Counted from the first letter of the stretch, positions 34,737 to 43,846 are shown. The stretch is 64,000 nt of DNA from JAHBVL01 sp964461025 (GCA_964461025.1 CAYWSE010000002.1:1-64000); one strand, 5' to 3'. Notes: generated by a model not told the origin, from the letters alone. Made by a program: numbers and translations.

Positions 34737-35393
34737 TCAGGCGCCGAGAATCGACTGCAAGTCCGGTTCGGACTGGCGATGGGCGATGGCGATGACGTCG
34801 TCACCGGCCTGGAGCACCGTTTCAGGCTTGGGAATGATCAAATCCGAGCCCCGAATGATCGCCGCCAGGATGCAGTCCTCCGGCAGATGGAGCTCATTGA
34901 CCGGCCGGTTTGACGCCCGCGAATTCTCCGAGATCTTGGCATCGACGATCGCCATGTCTTCGTGCGACAAATTGATCAGGTGCACAAATGGCATATCGGG
35001 TATCGACTGTTCGATCAGATTGAGGATGTAGTTCGTCTGGCTGACCGTCACGTCGATCCCGAGCATCCGGAAAAGCCGCTCATTCTTCGGATTGTTCACC
35101 CGGGCGATCGTCTTGCCGACATTGAACTTCTTCTTCGCCACTTGAGAAACGACCAGATTGTCCTCATCCTCACCGGTCACGGCGATGACGACGTCAGCCC
35201 GACCCGCTCCCGCCGTAGCCAGTGTCGCAGCCTCCGCTCCATCCCCGTCGATGACCACCGCCCCGAGTTGTTCGATGTAGCTCTCGACTTTCGCGGGATC
35301 GCGCTCGATCAGAAGGACCTCGTGTCCTTCCGACAGGAGCGATTTGGTCAGGTAGAAGCCGACTTTTCCGCCGCCGACAACGATGATGTACAT
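34737..35393 (-). CDS. TrkA-type potassium-channel regulatory protein (TrkA-N plus TrkA-C)
   Basis: A 218-residue protein. The RCK/TrkA-N Rossmann domain starts MYIIVVGGGKVGFYLTKSLL (GxGxxG-like), continues VLLIERDPAKVESY with the acidic ribose-binding residue and VVIDGDGAE. A C-terminal TrkA-C ligand-binding domain covers about 140-218 (HLPEDCILAAIIRGSDLIIP). It senses NAD(H)/nucleotides and gates Trk/Ktr K+ uptake from the cytoplasm. No TrkH/KtrB channel gene lies in the window. It is the last of a three-gene set after the Usp gene and a shorter TrkA-N protein. Confidence 0.9.
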   Translation of the reverse strand: MYIIVVGGGKVGFYLTKSLLSEGHEVLLIERDPAKVESYIEQLGAVVIDGDGAEAATLATAGAGRADVVIAVTGEDEDNLVVSQVAKKKFNVGKTIARVNNPKNERLFRMLGIDVTVSQTNYILNLIEQSIPDMPFVHLINLSHEDMAIVDAKISENSRASNRPVNELHLPEDCILAAIIRGSDLIIPKPETVLQAGDDVIAIAHRQSEPDLQSILGA

Positions 35394-35408
35394 CTCAGCA
35401 CTCCCGGT

Positions 35409-35828
35409 CTACGAACCAGCATCCTCGATCGGCGATAACACCTGGTCGAGAATCTGAGCGGAAATCAGCGTTGTTGGACAAACGGTCGAGAGCCCCAGGC
35501 GCCGGTACGTTTCTTCGCGCACCGGGTCGTAAATTCTGCACACCACTCGGGGCACCTTAAAGATTTTCATACAGACCTGTGAAGCCATGATGTTCCGGTT
35601 GTCGCCGTTGGTCGCCGCGACAAATGCCGTCGCTTCTTCAATACCGGCCGCTTTCAGCGTGTCTTCGTCGATGCCGGTACCGATGATCGTTTGTCCGCCA
35701 AACTCCGGAGCGAGACGGCGAAAAGCTCGCGACTGCGTATCGATCACGGTCACATCATGGCCATTTGCATCGAGGACGGTCGCCACGCGCGCGCCGACAC
35801 GCCCGCATCCCATCACCACGACTTTCAC
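35409..35828 (-). CDS. TrkA-N domain protein, lacking TrkA-C
   Basis: A 139-residue protein with only the NAD-binding RCK domain: MKVVVMGCGRVGARVATVLD, VTVIDTQSRAFRRL, TIIGTGIDEDTLKAAG and VAATNGDNRNIMASQV. The TrkA-C domain is absent and the sequence ends soon after the core fold. It starts with GTG overlapping the Usp stop (GTGA), and the second TrkA gene follows after 15 bases. The two may assemble into a mixed ring that regulates a K+ channel; this is inference from gene order. Confidence 0.88.
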   Translation of the reverse strand: MKVVVMGCGRVGARVATVLDANGHDVTVIDTQSRAFRRLAPEFGGQTIIGTGIDEDTLKAAGIEEATAFVAATNGDNRNIMASQVCMKIFKVPRVVCRIYDPVREETYRRLGLSTVCPTTLISAQILDQVLSPIEDAGS

Positions 35829-36295
35829 GCTGAGTATCCTTCCTGACCGATGTCGCTCTGTTCAGCGCGGAGCACCAGCACATCGCACGGCGCATTCTTG
35901 ATGACGTAAGCGGCGGTTTCGCCAGAGCTCGGTTTGCCGTGAATCACACGTATGCGTGTCGCCATCAGAATGGCGTCAGCACCGCGTTCGATCGATTCAT
36001 CGACGATCGCCGCGCCAGCCGAGCGCGATTGCAGCAGATCGGTCGTCACGCGCTGGTTCAGTGAGGGGATGAGATTCGAGGCCATTTTCTGGGCGCGAGC
36101 CAGGACTATTTCGCCCCGGTCGATCTCTGCCGGAAGATCGGCATCGAGCGGCAACGCCTGAGGGACTTCAACAACGTAGATGAGCGTGATCGAAATCTGA
36201 TTGTGTGAGCTCAGCTCGTTGGCCAGCGCGAGAATCTTCTCATCCTCATCGCCGCCGGTCACCGGGATGATGATTCGTCGATAACCGAGACCCAT
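35825..36295 (-). CDS. Universal stress protein family
   Basis: A 156-residue UspA-like protein. It starts GLGYRRIIIPVTGGDEDEKI, the ATP-loop side strand, and has GAAIVDESIERGADAILMATRIR in the region of the usual G-x2-G-x9-G(S/T) nucleotide motif. That motif is degraded, so ATP binding is doubtful. Usp domains are often coupled to K+ transport regulation, in line with the two TrkA genes translated after it. GGAG lies close to the ATG. Confidence 0.82.
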   Translation of the reverse strand: MGLGYRRIIIPVTGGDEDEKILALANELSSHNQISITLIYVVEVPQALPLDADLPAEIDRGEIVLARAQKMASNLIPSLNQRVTTDLLQSRSAGAAIVDESIERGADAILMATRIRVIHGKPSSGETAAYVIKNAPCDVLVLRAEQSDIGQEGYSA

Positions 36296-36400
36296 AGTGC
36301 TCCAGACACTTCACTCGCAGCGGAACCATTGTCCAGTGCGGCGCATAGTATGTGCGCGAGGTGGAGCTTTCGCAATGGTGGTCAAACGCGCCTGAATAGT

Positions 36401-37132
36401 TCACAGACCTGCAGAAAGGCGATCGCCGAGTTGTCGGGGAAGTCCTGCCCTGTCGATCGCCGCTTTTGTCAGGTCGGTCCGGTAGGAGACACGGTGAAAC
36501 CGGAATTGCGCGCTTTCGGTGTCGAAGGTCCCAAATGCCGCGTTCGCGTTTCCGTCGCGTGGCTGTCCGACACTGCCGGGATTGAGCATCGAGCGAGTCA
36601 GCGACAAATCGAATACCTGCCCGTCCTCCGGCGCGAAGAGCGCGTCGACAGTCAAGGAAATTCCATCCATCGCGATCATCGGCTTGTGCGTGTGGCCCAC
36701 GAAGCAGCTGCGGGTCGTGAAATAGGGAAAGAGGGCGGCGGCCTGACGTGGTGAGATGACGTATTCGGAGGCAGGATCGCGCGGGCTGCCGTGCGCCAAA
36801 GTCACGGGCTCTTCGATGCGCAGCGACGAGAGGCCCCGCAGCCACTCTCGATTCTCTGGAGAGAGCTGCTTCGCGGTCCAATGCGCCGCCGCGGCGGCGA
36901 TGGGATTGAAATTCGCCGTCGAAATCTGCCCGGTGGCGGCCAAATCGTGGTTCCCGGCCAGGTGGATGCTCCCCTCGTAACTCCGCACCAGCTCGACGCA
37001 CTTGTTCGGCCATGGTCCGTAGCCGACGGTGTCGCCCAGATTCCAGATGGCGTCGAAGCGCAGAGGTTGTTGCAAAACCGCTTCGAGCGCAGGCAGATTG
37101 CCATGGATATCGGAGAGGACGAGGATGCGCAT
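36401..37132 (-). CDS. Calcineurin-like metallophosphoesterase (YfcE-like)
   Basis: A 243-residue phosphoesterase with all family metal motifs: ILVLSDIHGNLPAL, WNLGDTVGYG, LAGNHDLA, TLAHGSPRD and CFVGHTHKPM. Relatives hydrolyse phosphodiesters, including cyclic or bis-nucleotide compounds, in the cytoplasm with two metal ions. The exact substrate is unknown. It starts eight bases after the mnmG stop, so it is probably the last gene of a secA-mnmG-phosphoesterase transcript. Confidence 0.9.
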   Translation of the reverse strand: MRILVLSDIHGNLPALEAVLQQPLRFDAIWNLGDTVGYGPWPNKCVELVRSYEGSIHLAGNHDLAATGQISTANFNPIAAAAAHWTAKQLSPENREWLRGLSSLRIEEPVTLAHGSPRDPASEYVISPRQAAALFPYFTTRSCFVGHTHKPMIAMDGISLTVDALFAPEDGQVFDLSLTRSMLNPGSVGQPRDGNANAAFGTFDTESAQFRFHRVSYRTDLTKAAIDRAGLPRQLGDRLSAGL

Positions 37133-37139
37133 AGTGCGT

Positions 37140-39113
37140 TCAGGCGACGCTTGGGGCGGTTCGCGACGTGTGGACCAGCAGCACGGCGATATCGGCAGGC
37201 GTCACTCCCTGCAGACGGCTGGCCTCGCCAAACGTTCGGGGCCGGTGCTGGGTGAGCTTGGCGCGAGCTTCGTAGCGAAGCCCCAACAGAGCATGAAAGT
37301 CGGTATCCGGGGGAATCGGCCTGCGTTCCATGCCGGAAGAGCGCGCCACCTCTTTCGCTTCCCGTTCGACAAACGCCTGGTAGCGCAGTTCCTGCGCGAG
37401 TCTCGCCTGAAGTCGCTCCGCCAGTTGCGTCACCTCGGTCATCCCGAGTTCCTGGCAAAGGCAGGAGAGTTCTCGTTCAGTCGAACCCGGCCGGCGCATC
37501 AGCTCGGCAATCGTCGTTTGCTTGGTCACGGCGCCGAATCCGGACGAGGCCAGCAAATCGAGTGTGGCAAGGCTAGGCGCAAGGCGAGTCGACTCGATCG
37601 CCTGCATCGCGGCGTCGAGCGACGTTCGTTCCGCGGCTATTGCTTCATATTCCGTTCCGCTGATCAGACCCTCGGTGTAGGCGAGGCCGGCCAGTCGGTC
37701 GTGGGCGGTATCCGGCCGCAGCAACAATCGGTACTCGGCTCGCGACGTCAGCATCCGGTAGGGCTCATCGAATGGCTTGACGGCCAAATCGTCGATCATC
37801 ACGCCAATGTACGCCTGATCGCGTCCGAGCGTGACATGAGGGCGCTGCCGGGCCGTGTTCGCGGCATTCAGTCCCGCCAGCAACCCCTGACCGGCGGCTT
37901 CCTCGTAACCGGACGTGCCGTTAACCTGACCGGCCAGAAAGAGTCCTGAAAGGCGACGCGACTCCAGCGTCGTCGAGATTTCCGACGGATCGATGGCGTC
38001 GTATTCGACCGCATAGCCATATCGCGTAATCTGGGCGTGGCGCAAACCGGGAATCGTCTGGATCGCACGGTCCTGCACGTCGAACGGCAGGCTGGTGCTC
38101 ATACCCTGCACGTAGTACTCGGTGGTGCGCCAGCCTTCCGGTTCGAGAAAGATCGGGTGACCGCTCTTGTCGGCGAATCGCGACACTTTGTCCTCGATCG
38201 ACGGGCAATAGCGCGGCCCAACACCCTCGATCGAGCCGTTGTACATCGGCGCCCGGTCGAGGTTGTCCAGAATGTGCTGATGCGTCTGCTCATTCGTCGA
38301 GGTTCGCAGACAGCTCAATCGGATATGACCAGATCGATCGACTGCCGGCGTGGGATGGAAGGCGAGTGGAGGCAATGCGACGCTGTTGATATCTCCGAGC
38401 TCACCGGAATGGCTCAGCCAGCGATTATCCAGGTCGCTCTCCTGCAGCTCGCACTCCTCGAAGTCAATCGTTCGACCATCGATTCGGGGCGGAGTCCCGG
38501 TCTTCAGACGCCGAAGCTTGAATCCAAGCGACGAGAGTCCCTCGGCGAGCGCGCTGTCCGCCCGGTCGCCGGCGCGACCGCCCGCCTGCCGCGACTCACC
38601 GGCAATCAACGCCGCCCGCAGGAAGGTACCGGCTGTGACTACAACCGCCTGGCAGGAAATGGCGCCCCGCTGGCGGCAACGCACGCCGGCAACCCTCGGC
38701 AAGTCTCCGTTCGTCAACTCCAGACCGATCACCTCGTCCTGCAACATCGTCAGGTTTGGCTGGAGTTCAAGTGTTTCTTTCATCGTCATCGCGTAGAGCG
38801 ATTTGTCCTGCTGCGACCGAATCGCCTGCACTGCCGGCCCCTTGCTCGTGTTCAGCAAGCGGGCATGAAGAGAGGTAGTGTCCGCGCAACGAGCCATCGC
38901 GCCACCGAGTGCATCGACTTCCGCTACCAGGTGCGACTTACCAGGTCCGCCGATCGATGGGTTGCACGGCATATAGCCTGTCCGGTCGAGATTCGGCGTC
39001 ACGACCAGCACGCTGACGCCCGTCCTGGCCGCCGCCAATCCGGCCTCGCAGCCGGCATGACCCGCGCCAATGACGACGACATCGAACGATGAGTTCGTCG
39101 AGAAATCTGTCAT
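37140..39113 (-). CDS. mnmG: tRNA uridine-5-carboxymethylaminomethyl modification enzyme MnmG
   Basis: A 657-residue MnmG/GidA. The FAD-binding site is VVVIGAGHAGCEAGLAAAR (about residues 12-30). The conserved NPSIGGPGKSHLVAEVDALGG, LKTGTPPRIDGRTIDF, YCPSIEDKVSRF and GQVNGTSGYEEAAGQGL follow, with a C-terminal helical domain that meets MnmE. With MnmE it modifies wobble U34 in several tRNAs. The start ATG 39113 was preferred over the longer frame to 39182, which would overlap the end of secA. mnmE is not in the window. Confidence 0.96.
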   Translation of the reverse strand: MTDFSTNSSFDVVVIGAGHAGCEAGLAAARTGVSVLVVTPNLDRTGYMPCNPSIGGPGKSHLVAEVDALGGAMARCADTTSLHARLLNTSKGPAVQAIRSQQDKSLYAMTMKETLELQPNLTMLQDEVIGLELTNGDLPRVAGVRCRQRGAISCQAVVVTAGTFLRAALIAGESRQAGGRAGDRADSALAEGLSSLGFKLRRLKTGTPPRIDGRTIDFEECELQESDLDNRWLSHSGELGDINSVALPPLAFHPTPAVDRSGHIRLSCLRTSTNEQTHQHILDNLDRAPMYNGSIEGVGPRYCPSIEDKVSRFADKSGHPIFLEPEGWRTTEYYVQGMSTSLPFDVQDRAIQTIPGLRHAQITRYGYAVEYDAIDPSEISTTLESRRLSGLFLAGQVNGTSGYEEAAGQGLLAGLNAANTARQRPHVTLGRDQAYIGVMIDDLAVKPFDEPYRMLTSRAEYRLLLRPDTAHDRLAGLAYTEGLISGTEYEAIAAERTSLDAAMQAIESTRLAPSLATLDLLASSGFGAVTKQTTIAELMRRPGSTERELSCLCQELGMTEVTQLAERLQARLAQELRYQAFVEREAKEVARSSGMERRPIPPDTDFHALLGLRYEARAKLTQHRPRTFGEASRLQGVTPADIAVLLVHTSRTAPSVA

Positions 39114-39135
39114 GACAGTATCTTGTGGCCTGGTT

Positions 39136-41739
39136 CTAGCGCGCTGCAAGCTGTTTCGGTCGAGTGGCGCCGCCCTTGCCATGGCAATGCTTGTACTTCT
39201 TGCCGCTTCCGCAGGGACAGGGGTCGTTCACACCGACCTTCTGAAGCTTCTTCGTTTCGGTGGCTCCTTCACCGATGTTCATCGTGGTTTCCTCGGAGAC
39301 TCGCGTCCGCACCGGCTGATCGGCGATCGCCGGCTGCACGCGATAGATCGTATGCACTGTGTCGTGCCGGATGTTCTCCGTCAGTTTGCCGAACATCCGG
39401 TATCCCTCGGTCTTGTAGACGACCAGTGGGTCCTTTTGTCCATACGCCTGAAGGCCGACGCCCTCGCGTAGCTCGTCCATACCGGTCAGATGCTCCACCC
39501 ACAGGCGGTCGATGACGCTGAGCAACACATGTCGCTCGACTTGCCGCATCGTCTCTTCGCCGAAACGCTCTTCGACCGCGACATACGACTCGTCGGCATC
39601 TTCTTCCAGCAGTTCGATCAGATCCTCCCGGTTGAGGCCCTCGATCTCCTCCAGATCCAGTGGGTCCGATTCCCCTCGATGTGGAATCAGTTGTGTGAAA
39701 TCCTGCAGCACGGCGGAGTAGTCGATATTGCCGCCTTTTTCGTCCGAATGCCTGGCGACGATCGCCTCAATTTCATCGGTAACCATGTCGGCGATTTTGT
39801 CGCTCATGTCTTCGCCGGCGACGATTTTCTTGCGATCGCCATAGATCACTTCGCGATGCCGGTTCATCACATCGTCGTATTGCACGACGTGCTTGCGGAT
39901 ATCGAAGTTGTGACCTTCGACTTTCGTCTGCGCTCCTTCGATCGACTTCGTGATCATTCCATGCTCGATCGGCGTTTCGTCGTCGAATCCGAGCCGGTCC
40001 ATCAGGCCGCGCACACGGTCGCCGCTGAATCGCCGCATCAGGTCGTCGTCGAGCGACAGATAGAACCGGGTCGATCCCGGATCGCCCTGGCGACCAGCGC
40101 GACCACGCAGCTGGTTGTCGATGCGGCGCGATTCGTGGCGTTCGGTGCCGATGATGTGCAACCCGCCCGCTTCGCGCACCGAATCCTCCAGCACGATGTC
40201 CGTGCCGCGACCGGCCATGTTCGTGGCGATCGTCACCGCGCCCGGCTGACCCGCCCGCGCCACGATCGATGCTTCGCGCTCATGCTGTTTGGCGTTGAGA
40301 ACTTCGTGCAGGATTCCCTTGCGCTTCAGCATTTCGCTCAGGCGCTCTGACGCTTCAATTGAAACGGTGCCGACAAGCACCGGTCTGCCGGCGGCGTGCA
40401 TCTCTTCGATTTCACGAACGACGGCGTTGTACTTCGCTTCTTCCGAGCGGTAAATGACATCCGCTTCGTCATTGCGGACCATTTCGCGATTGGTCGGAAT
40501 CGCCACGACGTCGAGGTTGTAAATGCGCAGAAACTCCTCGGCTTCCGTTTTCGCGGTACCGGTCATGCCGGCCAGTTTTTCGTACATCCGGAAATAGTTC
40601 TGGAACGTGATCGTGGCCATCGTCACATTCTGACGCCGGACGCGAACGTTCTCTTTGGCTTCGATCGCCTGATGGAGACCCTCTGAGTACCGCCGCCCGG
40701 TCATCATTCGCCCGGTGAATTCGTCGACGATGATCACTTCGCCGTCGCGGACGATGTAGTCCTTATCGCGGTGGAAGATCACCTCGGCTTTGAGCGCCTG
40801 CTCGAGGTGGTGGGTCAGATCGATGTACCGATCGTCGTAGATGCTCTCGCCGGCAGGAATACCAGCCAGTTCCTCGACCTTGTCGACGCCCTGATCGGTC
40901 AGCGACACCGACTTGTGCTTGATGTCGACCTCGTAGTGGCGGTTCTCGCGAAGCTGTTTGACGATCTGCGCGAACTGATAGTAGCGGTCGGTAGACTGTT
41001 CGGCCTGACCCGAGATGATCAGCGGCGTCCGCGCTTCGTCGATAAGGATATTGTCCACCTCGTCGACGATCGCGAAGTAGAGATCGCGCTGCACCTGGCG
41101 TTCGGCGGCCACCACCATATTGTCGCGCAGGTAATCGAAGCCGAATTCGTTATTCGTTCCGTGGGTGATGTCGCAGGCATACGCTTCCGGACGACTTACC
41201 GGCCGAAGTTTTTCCAACCGAGGATCTGGAGATTCCCATTCCGGATCGAACATGAAGGCTTCGTCATGCTGGATACACCCAACGGTCATGCCCAAGGCGT
41301 TGTAGACCTGACCCATCCACTGGGTATCGCGCTTGGCCAGATAATCGTTGACGGTGATGACATGCACACCGCGACCCGTAATCGCATTCAACGCCACTGC
41401 CGTCGTCGCGGTGAGCGTTTTGCCTTCTCCGGTCTTCATCTCGGCGATCTTGCCTTCGTGCAGCACGACTCCGCCCATCAGCTGAACGTCGAAATGCCGT
41501 TGCCCGAGCGTTCTCACGGCGGCTTCACGCACGCGGGCGAAAACCTCTGGCAGGAAGTCTTCGAGTGACTCGCCCTCTTCGAGCCGTTGGCCGAAGATGA
41601 CTTTTGTCAGACGGAGGTCACCATCGGTCAGTTGCTTCGTCTCGTCTTCGAGAGCGTTGACTTCGTCGACTACCGGATGGAGTTTCTTGACCGATTTGGC
41701 GTTTGGATCGCCAAGGATTTTTGTGAACAGGGAGCGCAT
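39136..41739 (-). CDS. secA: Preprotein translocase subunit SecA
   Basis: An 867-residue SecA. Walker A is in AEMKTGEGKTLTATTAVALN (about residue 105); the DEVD box is VDEVDNILIDEARTPLII; NMAGRGTDIVLED and the helicase motif GRAGRQGDPG follow. The C-terminal zinc tail NDPCPCGSGKKYKHCHGKG (CxCx8CH), which binds SecB or ribosomes, is intact. It drives export of unfolded proteins through SecYEG. It heads the run secA-mnmG-phosphoesterase (22 and 7 bases between genes). A TATACT box lies 68 bases upstream. Confidence 0.98.
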   Translation of the reverse strand: MRSLFTKILGDPNAKSVKKLHPVVDEVNALEDETKQLTDGDLRLTKVIFGQRLEEGESLEDFLPEVFARVREAAVRTLGQRHFDVQLMGGVVLHEGKIAEMKTGEGKTLTATTAVALNAITGRGVHVITVNDYLAKRDTQWMGQVYNALGMTVGCIQHDEAFMFDPEWESPDPRLEKLRPVSRPEAYACDITHGTNNEFGFDYLRDNMVVAAERQVQRDLYFAIVDEVDNILIDEARTPLIISGQAEQSTDRYYQFAQIVKQLRENRHYEVDIKHKSVSLTDQGVDKVEELAGIPAGESIYDDRYIDLTHHLEQALKAEVIFHRDKDYIVRDGEVIIVDEFTGRMMTGRRYSEGLHQAIEAKENVRVRRQNVTMATITFQNYFRMYEKLAGMTGTAKTEAEEFLRIYNLDVVAIPTNREMVRNDEADVIYRSEEAKYNAVVREIEEMHAAGRPVLVGTVSIEASERLSEMLKRKGILHEVLNAKQHEREASIVARAGQPGAVTIATNMAGRGTDIVLEDSVREAGGLHIIGTERHESRRIDNQLRGRAGRQGDPGSTRFYLSLDDDLMRRFSGDRVRGLMDRLGFDDETPIEHGMITKSIEGAQTKVEGHNFDIRKHVVQYDDVMNRHREVIYGDRKKIVAGEDMSDKIADMVTDEIEAIVARHSDEKGGNIDYSAVLQDFTQLIPHRGESDPLDLEEIEGLNREDLIELLEEDADESYVAVEERFGEETMRQVERHVLLSVIDRLWVEHLTGMDELREGVGLQAYGQKDPLVVYKTEGYRMFGKLTENIRHDTVHTIYRVQPAIADQPVRTRVSEETTMNIGEGATETKKLQKVGVNDPCPCGSGKKYKHCHGKGGATRPKQLAAR

Positions 41740-41806
41740 AGGGAAAGCCTTTGAAGGGAAGTAAACTGAGCGGTGCGTGCGAAATCGCGACTCACATATC
41801 TCTCAG

Positions 41807-41812
41807 AGTATA
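41807..41812 (-). promoter_or_regulatory. Candidate -10 element for secA
   Basis: On the minus strand TATACT (5/6 match to TATAAT) lies 68 bases upstream of the secA start, inside the 321-base gap between secA and the MGMT-like gene. No good -35 hexamer is present at 16-18 bases. The rest of the gap holds the dispersed repeat at 41917-41983. Confidence 0.4.
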
Positions 41813-41916
41813 ACGTCCGCGGTCGACCAATCGATGTATCTGACACTGTTGGACCAACCGGAACACAGTAATGCCCGTGCCGCCGTGCCATCGCCAGCGC
41901 GGAACGAAAATGGGAC

Positions 41917-41983
41917 TGTGATCCTGAGCGGTACGGAGCGCAGCGGAGAGCAGTCGCAGGATCTCCCGCCGCAGCGGCAAGCC
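41917..41983 (+). repeat. Dispersed GATCCTGAGCGG repeat, copy 2
   Basis: It begins CTGTGATCCTGAGCGGTACG and ends GCAGGATCTCCCGCCGCAGC, aligning with 34494-34560 with a few differences and one short indel. GATCCTG and CAGGATC at its ends are inverted repeats, so the transcript can fold. It is intergenic, upstream of the MGMT-like gene. Confidence 0.7.
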
Positions 41984-42060
41984 TCCTGCACCGTCGTTCG
42001 AATCGCCGCAGCCGTCCTGTTGGCCTCGCGTTTGCACAGAAACCCCAAGGGCAACGTTTC

Positions 42061-42414
42061 ATGAGCGCCGAGCAGGACGTTCGGCAAGTGATTGCCTCAA
42101 TTCCGTCTGGCCGGGTGACGACCTACGGCGCGATTGCACGCGCCGTGGGGCTGGGTCGGGACGCTCGCCGGGTCGGCTGGATCATCTCTGCTCTGGAGGA
42201 CGACCACCAGCTTCCCTGTCACCGCGTAGTCAATGCGGCCGGTCACCTGAGCGGCGGTTGGTCCTTCGGGCACCCAGACATCATGCGCCAGATGCTCGAA
42301 GCGGAAGGTGTCCGCTTCGTCGGGGAATACGACGTCGATCTGCGCCGGCACCTGTGGGATCCAGCCTCGTCAACCCCCGCCGACGAAATGGACGACTTCG
42401 AGAAGATCCCCTGA
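42061..42414 (+). CDS. MGMT family protein (alkyltransferase-like), short form
   Basis: A 117-residue protein containing only the DNA-binding/active-site domain of O6-alkylguanine alkyltransferases. It has PSGRVTTYGAIARAVGLGRDARRVG and the active-site LPCHRVVNAAGHLSGG. The acceptor Cys of PCHR is present, unlike E. coli-type alkyltransferase-like proteins that carry Trp there, so alkyl transfer remains possible. The usual N-terminal domain is missing, as in YbaZ/Atl1-like proteins. The last 45 bases overlap the end of the convergent tenI-thiS gene. Confidence 0.85.
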   Translation: MSAEQDVRQVIASIPSGRVTTYGAIARAVGLGRDARRVGWIISALEDDHQLPCHRVVNAAGHLSGGWSFGHPDIMRQMLEAEGVRFVGEYDVDLRRHLWDPASSTPADEMDDFEKIP

Positions 42415-43203
42415 TTGCAGTGTCACTTCGGTGAACTGTGGTCGCTTCAGGATCACACCATTGTGTTCGACGACGACCATGTTCCGGTGGAGCTTTCGCA
42501 GGTCGAGAAACTCCTGAATTGTCATCGGTGCGTCGAGCTCGACAGGCTTTCCGTTTACCGTCAATGCTAGTGCCATCGATGTACTCCATGGAAGTGATGC
42601 GCGAGCGCGATCCAACGCATCTCGATATGCGACCGCAGCGGCGGAAGGGTCGTTTGCTGACCCGATGCCGGACATCACCGCGATGCCATGTGCTCCAGCT
42701 TCCAGCACGCCTGCGACCCGTTCCGGGGTGATGCCGCCGATCGCCAGTACCGGCAAGGTGGTCGCGCGAACGATCGAAGCCAGGCCCTCGATGCCGATTG
42801 GCGGCCTGCCAGCTTTGCTGCCTGTTTCAAAGATATGTCCGGCGACGTGATACGTCGCCTTGGTGGAGATCGCCGCCGAATCGGGAGAATGGACAGAGCG
42901 CCCCACTTGCGGAAACGCCGTCAGATCGGCGTCGTCGCGCACCTCTTCAGGAAAATGCACCCCGGTGCCGAGCTCCTTCGCGATCTCAGCGTCCGTGTTC
43001 ACGACGATCCGGGCGGTATCTCCAACGGCGTCGACAACCTCTGCGACAAGCGACCGTAGCTCGGATCGCGAGAGAGTCTTTTCACGAACGTGAATCAGAT
43101 CGACGCCTTCAGCCGCAACGAGTCTCGCGATCTCCACAACTGGCCGAGAAGCGCGCTTGCTGTCGGTTACCCACATCAGTTTCGGAACCGGACGCCCGCT
43201 CAC
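42370..43203 (-). CDS. TenI-like thiazole tautomerase fused to ThiS sulfur carrier
   Basis: A 277-residue two-domain protein with no stop between the parts. Residues 1-205 resemble TenI: DLIHVREKTLSRSEL, GVHFPEEV, GRSVHSPDSAA (His at the site of the TenI catalytic His), VAGHIFETGSKAG and LAIGGITPERVAG. From about residue 211 (MALALTVNGKPVELDAPMTI) it is ThiS, ending HFVGGG; the free glycine C-terminus is what ThiF adenylates. So the fusion could supply sulfur to ThiG and then aromatise the thiazole. The GTG start at 43203 overlaps the thiE stop (GTGA). It is the last gene of the thiamine operon. Confidence 0.9.
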   Translation of the reverse strand: MSGRPVPKLMWVTDSKRASRPVVEIARLVAAEGVDLIHVREKTLSRSELRSLVAEVVDAVGDTARIVVNTDAEIAKELGTGVHFPEEVRDDADLTAFPQVGRSVHSPDSAAISTKATYHVAGHIFETGSKAGRPPIGIEGLASIVRATTLPVLAIGGITPERVAGVLEAGAHGIAVMSGIGSANDPSAAAVAYRDALDRARASLPWSTSMALALTVNGKPVELDAPMTIQEFLDLRKLHRNMVVVEHNGVILKRPQFTEVTLQSGDLLEVVHFVGGG

Positions 43204-43835
43204 GACGCCGGCTCCGGCAACGACGCCAGCAGCTCTCGCACCGCCTGTTCGGGATTCGGGCTGCGAGTCACCGCGCTCATCACCGCGACCCCGCATGCGC
43301 CCGCTTCAACGACAGACGTGGCATTCGACGCGTTGACCCCGCCGATACCGACGATCGGCAGCTGGCTCAGATGGCGACGACGAGTCACCATCTTTACGCC
43401 GACCGCGGGCCCCGCGTCACTTTTCGACGCCGTCCCAAAGATGGGACCTACACCCAGGTAGTCAGCGCCACGACCCCTGGCATCTTTCGCCTGTTCGTCC
43501 GTTTCAGGCGAGTAACCAATCACGAATCTGTCTGGCGCGATGGAACGAGCGGATTCGAGCGGCAGATCGTCGACACCAAGGTGCATGCCGTCCGCCTCGA
43601 TCGCCAGCGCAAGATCGACGCGGTCATTGATGACGAACAAGACGGTTTCTGGTGTGACGTCTCGCACTGCGACCGAAAGAGTCAGCATTTCCCGATCGGA
43701 CATCCCCTTCGAGCGCAGCTGAATTGCCGTTGCGCCGCCGGCGACCGCTTGCTCGGCAACATCAACGGCATCGAGAAGGCACATTGCAGGATCGATGACG
43801 ATATAGAGCCGTAGCTGGTTGCAGAGATAGCTCAT
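43200..43835 (-). CDS. thiE: Thiamine-phosphate synthase
   Basis: A 211-residue TIM-barrel enzyme with the ThiE motifs QLRSKGMSDREM, VINDRVDLALAIEADGMHLG, DYLGVGPIFGTASKSDAGP and PIVGIGGVNASNATSVVEAG. It joins HMP-pyrophosphate and thiazole phosphate to thiamine phosphate. ATG 43835 was chosen because the conserved LRLYIVIDPAMC begins eight residues later; the frame is open far upstream as an antisense-like shadow of thiG. It starts 12 bases after the thiG stop. The last codon overlaps the tenI-thiS start. Confidence 0.94.
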   Translation of the reverse strand: MSYLCNQLRLYIVIDPAMCLLDAVDVAEQAVAGGATAIQLRSKGMSDREMLTLSVAVRDVTPETVLFVINDRVDLALAIEADGMHLGVDDLPLESARSIAPDRFVIGYSPETDEQAKDARGRGADYLGVGPIFGTASKSDAGPAVGVKMVTRRRHLSQLPIVGIGGVNASNATSVVEAGACGVAVMSAVTRSPNPEQAVRELLASLPEPAS

Positions 43836-43846
43836 CGACCCGATAT

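Noticed and set aside
42370..43835. One gene with two ThiE domains split by a frameshift
   Set aside because: Each part has its own start, the GTGA overlap is a normal operon junction, and the second domain carries TenI-type residues.
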